A DNA stretch of 12,436 nucleotides, from contig CAZCGA010000168.1 of assembly GCA_964498075.1 (NCBI GenBank), positions 1 through 12,436 of the forward strand, in the 5' to 3' direction. Numbering within the stretch: position 1 is the first letter of the stretch; each line of letters opens with the position of its first letter. The position numbers and the translations under genes were made by a program. This DNA is from CAZCGA01 sp964498075 (GTDB taxonomy: Bacteria > Desulfobacterota > Binatia > HRBIN30). This document shows, piece after piece, positions 7,780 to 12,436 of this stretch. The notes below the pieces were generated by a model. That model had not been told where the DNA came from, did no database searches, and worked only from the letters and a program-made list of their open reading frames with translations.

Positions 7780-9072
7780 GCTGCCGCCGAGCAGCCACCG
7801 CCAAGCCGGCACGATCTCGACGCCGTCGTCGGTCGCGACCTCGTCCATCCATGTAACGATGAGGCCACGCGTGACCCGCAGCTCGCTCATCGCCTCACGC
7901 AGGGCACCCAGCTCACGCTTGCGAGCGCGCGGGTCCTGCAGCGACCAGCAGACCTGGAGAAGCTGGGTCGGCGACTTGGTATCCGTCCGCCAGACGAAGT
8001 CGACCTCGGCGCCACTACGCGTCACGTAATACTCCGGCTGTAGGCCCTGCCGCCGCAAGTGAATGTACGCGAGGTTCTCGAGGTGTGCGCCGCGATCTTC
8101 TGTCAGACAGAGCGACATCGCCTGCAACAGGCCGGTATCAACCGCGTAGGTCTTGCGCGGATTGACCTGACGCACGCGCTGTGAGCGCGAGTGGATCGGC
8201 ACCCAGTACACCAGGAACGCGTCACCGAGATGGTCGAGAAAGGCATAGAGGTCGTTCTTGGTGCAGGTGACCCCTTGGCTCTTCAGCGTGTTGTAGAACT
8301 TGTACACGCTGAATCGAGTTGCCGGCGCGCTCATCAGATGACGGATGAGAGCGCGCAGGGCGACCGTGTTGCTAACCCGGTGTCGTTCGATGACGTCGCG
8401 CAGGATGACGACGTCGACGTAGCTCCGCAGGATTTGCCGCGCCGTATCCCGATCGACTGCTTGTGCCTCCGGAAAGCCGCCACGCTCCAAGTACTGCCCG
8501 GCCCAATGCTGTAAGGTCGCCCGGCGCTTCGAGCTGAAGCGAGTCGCCTCGGGGTCTTCGCCGTGGGCACGCAGGAATTCGCTGAAGCTATAGGGGAAGA
8601 TCTCTGTGGTCAGCGATCGACCCCGCAAGCTGCTAGCAATCTCGGTGCTGAGCAGCTTCGAGGAGGATCCCGTCACCCAGACTTGCAATGGTTCGGAATC
8701 GAGTACCCGTCGTACGAACTGTTCCCATCCTTCGATGCGCTGCACCTCGTCGAGGAACAGATAGCTGCGCTGGTCCTTGAGCGCGGGGAACTTCCGATAG
8801 TATGCGTCGAGAATCTCTTGGAAGTCGGCAACGGAGAACGGCATCAGCCGCTCATCCTCGAAGTTCATGTACAGCAAGCGTCGCTTGGCAACGCCCGCGT
8901 CGAGCAGCTCCCGCATACGCTGAAAGCAGAACCAGGTCTTGCCGGCGCGCCGCATGCCGACCACGGTCGTGGCCTTCCCTGGGACGTCTAGCGCATGGGC
9001 ATCACGCCGAAGGGGTGCCGGCAACTGCCGCTCCTGGAAATCCTCGATCAGTCGTTCCAGGATTTCCCGCAT
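7771..9072 (-). CDS. AAA_14 / DUF4143 family ATP-binding protein
   Basis: This 433-residue protein matches the common AAA_14-DUF4143 architecture in length and motifs. The N-terminal ATPase has P-loop GMRRAGKT (39-46), Walker B YLFLDEV (104-110) and a sensor-like TGSSSKLL (134-141). GGFPE (198-202) marks the usual junction. The C-terminal DUF4143 part (about 220-433) has YAVDTGL and a nuclease-fold-like set: E332 in HLENLAY, GAEVDF (354-359) and LLQVCW (371-376). This resembles PD-(D/E)XK relatives, but catalytic activity is not established for the family. ATG 9072 is chosen because an in-frame TAG lies 10-12 nt upstream; GGAG is 13 nt away, so initiation may be weak. A palindrome cluster lies directly upstream. 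The gene heads the cyclase operon and lies between two paralogous cyclase 5' ends. Its role there is unknown. Confidence 0.92.
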   Translation of the reverse strand: MREILERLIEDFQERQLPAPLRRDAHALDVPGKATTVVGMRRAGKTWFCFQRMRELLDAGVAKRRLLYMNFEDERLMPFSVADFQEILDAYYRKFPALKDQRSYLFLDEVQRIEGWEQFVRRVLDSEPLQVWVTGSSSKLLSTEIASSLRGRSLTTEIFPYSFSEFLRAHGEDPEATRFSSKRRATLQHWAGQYLERGGFPEAQAVDRDTARQILRSYVDVVILRDVIERHRVSNTVALRALIRHLMSAPATRFSVYKFYNTLKSQGVTCTKNDLYAFLDHLGDAFLVYWVPIHSRSQRVRQVNPRKTYAVDTGLLQAMSLCLTEDRGAHLENLAYIHLRRQGLQPEYYVTRSGAEVDFVWRTDTKSPTQLLQVCWSLQDPRARKRELGALREAMSELRVTRGLIVTWMDEVATDDGVEIVPAWRWLLGGSRR

Positions 9073-9084
9073 GCAAGGGCACTA

Positions 9085-9134
9085 TCTCCATTTGGGAGAC
9101 GAATCAATCCGTATTCGTCTCTAATATAGAGACG
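9085..9134 (-). promoter_or_regulatory. Chain of alternating palindromes upstream of the ATPase-cyclase operon
   Basis: Four arms based on CGTCTC/GAGACG lie in a row. CGTCTCTA-TAT-TAGAGACG (9134-9116) has 8-bp perfect arms. GAGACGAAT / ATTCGTCTC (9121-9096) has 9-bp perfect arms and an 8-nt loop. TCTCC / GGAGA (9099-9085) has 5-bp arms. Neighbouring arms are shared, so the foldings exclude one another. TATATT (9128-9123) could serve as a -10 box, but no convincing -35 is present. The arrangement fits either repeated operator half-sites or a leader RNA with alternative hairpins. The local AT-richness contrasts with the surrounding GC-rich coding DNA. Confidence 0.5.
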
Positions 9135-9180
9135 TTCTGTGCGCTGGAGGCGTGTGGGTCACTGGCTTCATGCGTCCCTC

Positions 9181-9215
9181 CGCTGACCGCTGACCGCTGA
9201 CAGCTGACGGCTGAT
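9181..9215. repeat. Five-unit 7-bp tandem repeat (CGCTGAC) at the truncation point
   Basis: Three exact copies of CGCTGAC (9181-9201) are followed by AGCTGAC and GGCTGAT. The array begins where similarity to the intact cyclase paralogs ends, so it marks the breakpoint of the pseudogene. The frame reads through it to the stop at 9168. GTCAGC-type heptamer arrays of this sort occur as dispersed intergenic repeats in environmental bacterial genomes (recollection, not searched). Confidence 0.85.
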
Positions 9216-9336
9216 TCTTTCCATCGAGCCCTTCACAGCGGCGAACAGGAGCGTCACCTGCTTGCGCTCGCCCTCGAGGGCGGACTTCGGCTGCAGGATC
9301 TTGTCAGCGAGGTGCTTGGGGGTGTAGGAGCGTGGA

Positions 9337-9395
9337 GATCGTTGGGAGGGCGAGGCCTGTCCTGAGCCTTGAACCCTGGACCCTGAAGCCTGCAG
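9337..9395. repeat. Mosaic repeat-like linker in the truncated cyclase
   Basis: This segment starts with GATCGTTGGGAGGGCGAGGC (9337-9356), which matches 667-686 of the third paralog at all but one position. It then changes to CCTGTCCTGAGCC and to an irregular repetition of AACCCTGGACCCTGAAGCCTG-like units. It occupies the same linker position as the palindromes of the other paralogs but has no complete inverted arm. It may be a half element joined to other repeat debris. Confidence 0.55.
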
Positions 9396-9547
9396 TGAAG
9401 TGCCGCACTTGCCGCAGAATTCGAAGTCGGGGGGACTCTCAAAGCCGCAAGCGGTGCAGGCGCGGGCCAGCGGCGCGGCGCACTTGCCGCAGAAGCTCAT
9501 CCCCGTTGGGTTGTCGAAGTAGCAGGCCGGACAATTCATCGAACAGC

Positions 9548-9565
9548 GTCGCGCTCGGGCGCGAC
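9548..9565. other. Short perfect hairpin before the truncated cyclase
   Basis: GTCGCGC and GCGCGAC form a 7-bp perfect stem around a 4-nt loop, 8 nt upstream of the pseudogene ATG. No T-run follows on either strand, so it is not a convincing intrinsic terminator. In an mRNA it would lie where a ribosome-binding site is expected. The remainder of the 80-bp gap (9566-9619) holds a GGGGACAGGAAGAAAGAACC purine-rich stretch with no gene. Confidence 0.45.
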
Positions 9566-9619
9566 GGGCACCCTACCCGCACCGGGGACAGGAAGAAAGA
9601 ACCGACCCTGGTCAATTGC

Positions 9620-10720
9620 TCAGCGCGCGCAGCGGGCCACGCCGAAACCAGTCAACGACGCGATCCACAGCGAATCTCCGTGCGGCACCGCCGTGGTGAT
9701 TCCGGCTCCAACCACACCGGTTGGATCAAGGTACCTCTTCGTCACCTGTCCGCTCTCGTCGATTGCGAGGACGACGCCGAGGCCCGTCTGATGCGTCGGA
9801 CCATCTCCCAGGAGGCGTGGTCCGGCCCAGAGAAAGAGTTTCGCGAGCTGGTTCTTGAGGGCGGGCCGGCGGTTGATCGCATCCAGCAGCTGACTGCGGA
9901 GCAGAGGAATCGAAACGTAGAAAACTCCCGATCCATCCGTCGCCAAGCCGTCAGGCGCTCCCGGCAGATTCTCAATCAGCCGGTCCGTCGTTCCAGCCTT
10001 AGGGCCGCGAAGCCAGTAGCGCGTGATGCGACAGGCCGAGAACTCGTTCACGGCGACGAAGTCCTCGTTTGCTGACAACTTGATTCCGTCCGGGATCAGG
10101 AGCCCGTCGACGAGGACTTCGACTTTTCCCGTATCCGGATGCCAGGCGCGAAGTTGCCCCGTGGGCCGCGCCGCGAGCATGAGGAGCGCGAAGTCCGTGT
10201 TGACGTGACCGGTGCGGCGCCAGCTCGGCAATGAGGGGAAGTAGACCGTGCCATCGGCGCCGACTGCCGAGTCACCACCTTCCAACCATGGCAACGGCTC
10301 GATTGTTCCGTCGGGACTGATGCGACTCGCGGGAACGTAGTAGCCATCCGACACGAGGAGGTGCCGGGTTCGGTCGAGGGTCAGGCCGTTCGGGCGGCCG
10401 CCGGGTCGAGCGACCGTCTCGATCTGCGCGGCGTTTCCATCGGGGGTGATGCGCACGATGCGCCCGTCCTCAGTGCCGGCGTAGACGCGCCCCTGCGCAT
10501 CCACCTCGAGCTCCTCGGCGCCCGGAATATCGCCGGCGCCGAACAGCACACAGGTCCGTGACCACGAATCGGAGATCGGATCATTCGCGATGGGTGCGAG
10601 CGCTCCCGCATCGAACCGTTCCGAGGAGATCGGGGCGCTTGCGAGCGCTAGTGCGGCGACGAGGGCCGTCAGCCCTCCGACCGCGACACCCAGTATCACG
10701 AGGATTGCACGCCGAATCAT
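9620..10720 (-). CDS. Membrane-anchored strictosidine-synthase/SMP-30-like beta-propeller protein
   Basis: This 366-residue protein starts with MIRR and a hydrophobic segment (about 5-29, ending ALALASA) that acts as a signal anchor or signal peptide, so the propeller probably faces the periplasm. The repeated VDAQGRVYAGTEDGRI, DGTVYFPS and DGSGVFYVS strands are propeller-blade motifs. The stretch NEFSACRITRYW plus GPKAGTTDRLIENLPGAPDG (225-258) is the signature of the strictosidine-synthase/APMAP-type family (Str_synth). Family members include lactonases and hydrolases of small esters; the substrate here cannot be told. The ATG is preceded by only a weak ribosome site but overlaps the stop of a 35-codon ORF by ATGA, which suggests translational coupling. 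It follows the TPR cyclase gene on the same strand and may be in its operon. No functional link to the cyclases is evident. Confidence 0.9.
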   Translation of the reverse strand: MIRRAILVILGVAVGGLTALVAALALASAPISSERFDAGALAPIANDPISDSWSRTCVLFGAGDIPGAEELEVDAQGRVYAGTEDGRIVRITPDGNAAQIETVARPGGRPNGLTLDRTRHLLVSDGYYVPASRISPDGTIEPLPWLEGGDSAVGADGTVYFPSLPSWRRTGHVNTDFALLMLAARPTGQLRAWHPDTGKVEVLVDGLLIPDGIKLSANEDFVAVNEFSACRITRYWLRGPKAGTTDRLIENLPGAPDGLATDGSGVFYVSIPLLRSQLLDAINRRPALKNQLAKLFLWAGPRLLGDGPTHQTGLGVVLAIDESGQVTKRYLDPTGVVGAGITTAVPHGDSLWIASLTGFGVARCAR

Positions 10721-10824
10721 GCAAATGGGTTCCGCTTGCGTTTCTGACGTGCACCGTTATCAGCTCCCGGTTCTGCTGGCCAGCGGTTCGCGCCCGACCG
10801 AAGAGCGCAAGCCGGGCACGTCAT
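10717..10824 (-). CDS. 35-residue MTCPAC mini-ORF coupled to the propeller gene (leader peptide or zinc-ribbon relic)
   Basis: An ATG at 10824 opens a 35-residue frame starting MTCPACALRSGANR and ending RQKRKRNPFA. It begins 7 nt after the stop of the TPR cyclase gene, with TGAGGG a few bases ahead, and its TGA overlaps the ATG of the propeller gene as ATGA. The start resembles the MNCPAC start of the zinc-ribbon cyclases here, but the second CxxC expected near residues 17-20 is absent. The tail is basic. It may be a real small protein, a coupling leader for the poorly initiated propeller gene, or the frameshifted remnant of another zinc-ribbon protein. Expression is not shown. Confidence 0.4.
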   Translation of the reverse strand: MTCPACALRSGANRWPAEPGADNGARQKRKRNPFA

Positions 10825-10831
10825 CTCGCCC

Positions 10832-12436
10832 TCACTCGAGCCCGGCCCGGCGCAGGGCGGCGGACATGCGCCGGTCGACGTCAGGCGCCATGCCGCCCAG
10901 GGCCCGATGCGCCAGCGCGAAGGACAGGTCGGGCTGTACACCCCGTGCCTGGCGCATCAGATCGCTCGCCTCATCGATGTGGCCGAGCTCCGCAGCGCTC
11001 ATCGCCGCATAGATGTACCCCAGGGTGTATGTCGGTCTCAGCGCCATGAGACGACGCCCTGCTGCCACTCCGTCGGCGTAACGCCCGGCGCAGAAGTACG
11101 AGACACCGAGCGCGTCGTAGAAGAAGAATTCGAACGGATCGTGCGGGCTCAGCCGCATGGCGCGTTGAACGAGAGCGATACTCTCCTCGGGCGGGTGGCC
11201 GGCCATGGTCAGGAAGAAGGCGGAGTAGGTCAGCGCCATTGGGTCGCTCGGGTTCAGCTCGGTCGCTCTTCGCACCTCGTCCAGCGCCTCGTCCATCTCG
11301 CCCACCATGGCCAACGCGAACGCCAGGTCAGTATGCGAGCTCGCGTCCCTCGGGTCCACGGCAACGGCACGGCGCGCCTCGGCGAGGGCCGCATCGAGCG
11401 TCGGTTGTGGCGTGTCGGTCCATCCGAACACGACGTCCCAGAGGCATGCCTCTGCAAGCTTCGCCCGTGCCGGTGCAAACTGGGGATCCAATGAGATGGC
11501 GCGCTCGAGCAGGCTGCGGGCCTCGGCGCTGTCCTCGCGGGTGAAGCGGTAGATCAGTGTCAGGGCGCGTTGATACAGCGCCCATGCCTCGAGGTTCTCC
11601 GGCGCGCGGCGTTCGGCGCGCACCTGCTCGGCGCGCTGCAGATCACCGACGAGCGAGGCGGCGATTGCGGAGCTGATCTCGTCCTGGACCGCGAAGACGT
11701 CGGTGAGCTCGCGATCATAGGTCTCCGCCCACACGTGCTGCCCGTTGGTCGCGTCGATCAGCTGTGCCGCGATGCGCACACGATTGCCCGCCTTGCGCAC
11801 GCTGCCTTCGACGACGTAGCGCACGCCGAGGTCGGCGCTCACCTGCTTCAGGTCGACGGCCTTGCCCTTGTAGACGAAGCTCGAGTTGCGGGCGATGACG
11901 GGAAACGAGCGCCACAGCGACAGCCGCGTGATCAGATCTTCGGCAAGGCCGTCGGCGAAATACTCCTGCGTCGGGTCGCCGGAGAGGTTGTCGAAGGGCA
12001 GGACCGCAATGGCAGGCCGGTTGCCGAAGCCCTGGACGGTGAGCGCGTCCCTTGCGGTCGTCTCCGCGCTGCTGGAGGCTGCTCCGCCGGCGGGGGTCAC
12101 GGTCGGAGGATGCGAGGGGCGGGACCACATCAGGTATGCGACCACAGCGACAAGCACGACCAGCAACAGGAGCGCGACGCGCCGCGTGTTGCGCCGCGGC
12201 ATCACCGAGTTTGCAGGCGGTGTAGGCGTGGCCTTCTCGCTCGCCGCCGGCGCCTCGAATGAAGCCAAGCCCTCGAGCCCTGCCTCGCGGATCTGCAGCG
12301 CCTCGTCGAAACCCTTCAGGGCGTAGCTGCCGTGGGCGCGCCAGAGCACCGGCTGCAGGAAGGCGTCGGCTTCCAGACGTTGCCGCGCGCTGTCGGCCAC
12401 CGAAGACGACATCAACACCTGTCCGGGTCTGGCAAG
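10832..12436 (-). CDS. Partial membrane-anchored adenylate cyclase / TolB-like / TPR protein (N-terminus beyond window)
   Basis: The frame is open to the window edge, and 534 residues are visible. The first residues, LARPGQVLMSSSVADSAR, followed by HGSYALKGFDEALQIREAG, are the C-terminal end of a class III cyclase domain, so the true start is upstream and internal GTG/ATG codons near 12418 are not starts. A membrane helix follows (VALLLLVVLVAVVAYLMW, about visible residues 87-104). Next is the TolB-like domain found in such cyclases, with IAVLPFDNLSGDPTQEYFADG and later YVVEGSVRKAGNRVRI and HVWAETYDREL (about 140-250). TPR repeats cover the rest, with repeating ISLDP, VAVDP and TELNP helix ends. 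Catalytic residues lie outside the window. The family is inferred to make a cyclic nucleotide in response to an unknown, probably periplasmic, signal. It is a different architecture from the zinc-ribbon cyclases downstream. Confidence 0.9.
   Translation of the reverse strand, partial: LARPGQVLMSSSVADSARQRLEADAFLQPVLWRAHGSYALKGFDEALQIREAGLEGLASFEAPAASEKATPTPPANSVMPRRNTRRVALLLLVVLVAVVAYLMWSRPSHPPTVTPAGGAASSSAETTARDALTVQGFGNRPAIAVLPFDNLSGDPTQEYFADGLAEDLITRLSLWRSFPVIARNSSFVYKGKAVDLKQVSADLGVRYVVEGSVRKAGNRVRIAAQLIDATNGQHVWAETYDRELTDVFAVQDEISSAIAASLVGDLQRAEQVRAERRAPENLEAWALYQRALTLIYRFTREDSAEARSLLERAISLDPQFAPARAKLAEACLWDVVFGWTDTPQPTLDAALAEARRAVAVDPRDASSHTDLAFALAMVGEMDEALDEVRRATELNPSDPMALTYSAFFLTMAGHPPEESIALVQRAMRLSPHDPFEFFFYDALGVSYFCAGRYADGVAAGRRLMALRPTYTLGYIYAAMSAAELGHIDEASDLMRQARGVQPDLSFALAHRALGGMAPDVDRRMSAALRRAGLE

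Larger units (their letters stand above)
9168..9539 (-). pseudogene. Truncated zinc-ribbon cyclase paralog
   Basis: The 123-residue frame starts like the intact paralogs, MNCPAC, with all eight zinc-ribbon Cys residues (3, 6, 17, 20, 28, 31, 42, 45). It has a linker (46-71), YTPKHLADKIL (72-82) and ALEGERKQVT, then runs into the first cyclase strand and breaks off after VKGSM. The remaining tail is encoded by a 7-bp tandem repeat and ends at a TGA. The first metal-binding Asp has become Ala (FAAVKGS, A101). No trace of the rest of the cyclase, ATPase or TPR follows before the DUF4143 gene. It could still yield a free double zinc ribbon. No clear Shine-Dalgarno precedes the ATG; a hairpin lies there instead. 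Decay after truncation is the simplest reading. Confidence 0.85.

Noticed and set aside
7771..9072. DUF4143 gene as an insertion sequence
   Set aside because: It encodes no transposase, no terminal inverted repeats bracket it, and no target duplication is visible; its ATPase motifs fit AAA_14.
9181..9215. CRISPR array
   Set aside because: The units are 7 bp and directly adjacent with no spacers, and no cas gene is present.
9548..9565. Intrinsic terminator for the propeller gene
   Set aside because: The stem is only 7 bp and no T-run follows on the minus strand; the hairpin is kept only as a structural feature.
9332..10075. A 247-codon plus-strand frame spanning the pseudogene and propeller gene
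   Set aside because: It crosses unrelated minus-strand features, is Arg- and Ser-rich, and matches nothing recognisable.
12416..12418. GTG at 12418 as the start of the TolB/TPR cyclase
   Set aside because: The frame is open upstream to the window edge, and the residues before it (LARPGQ) continue a typical cyclase C-terminus, so the true start is outside.

Overview
The window is a high-GC stretch of bacterial DNA with every supportable gene on the minus strand; transcription therefore runs from high to low coordinates. The content is dominated by large one-component signalling proteins built from a class III nucleotide cyclase domain, a STAND-like AAA ATPase and a TPR-type C-terminus. Such expanded families are known from soil and sediment proteobacterial or deltaproteobacterial-like lineages (Desulfobacterota, Myxococcota, Binatota-type genomes). 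The window has no rRNA or taxonomic marker, so this placement is only a guess.

Layout in transcription order. (1) 12436-10832: the C-terminal part of a membrane-anchored adenylate cyclase / TolB-like / TPR protein whose start lies outside the window. (2) 10824-10717: a 35-codon ORF beginning MTCPAC, sitting in the gap and overlapping the next gene by ATGA. (3) 10720-9620: a membrane-anchored strictosidine-synthase/SMP-30-like beta-propeller. (4) 9539-9168: a broken zinc-ribbon cyclase that stops inside the first cyclase strand, where a 7-bp tandem repeat begins. (5) A 95-bp gap with a striking chain of alternating palindromes. (6) 9072-7771: an AAA_14/DUF4143 ATPase. (7-9) Three tandem paralogous cyclase-ATPase-TPR genes: 7767-4369, 4372-923, and 926 to the window edge (partial). 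The last four genes look like one operon: the DUF4143 stop codon lies just behind the Shine-Dalgarno of the first cyclase, and the three cyclases are joined by 4-bp ATGA overlaps.

The most notable pattern is in the linker between the N-terminal module (zinc ribbons or winged-helix-like) and the conserved YTPKHLADKIL segment that leads into the cyclase domain. In all four paralogs this linker is built from repeat-like DNA, and the elements differ: a 68-bp imperfect palindrome, an 82-bp double palindrome, a GGGTGTCGGG-type palindrome and a mosaic. Three copies remain open reading frames through the element. One copy has a different N-terminal domain from the others, and the homology begins at the linker, which suggests the linker is both a landing site for repeats and a joint for module exchange. 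All intact cyclase domains keep the metal-binding aspartates but lack the usual substrate-selecting Lys and transition-state Asn, so their product cannot be predicted from sequence.
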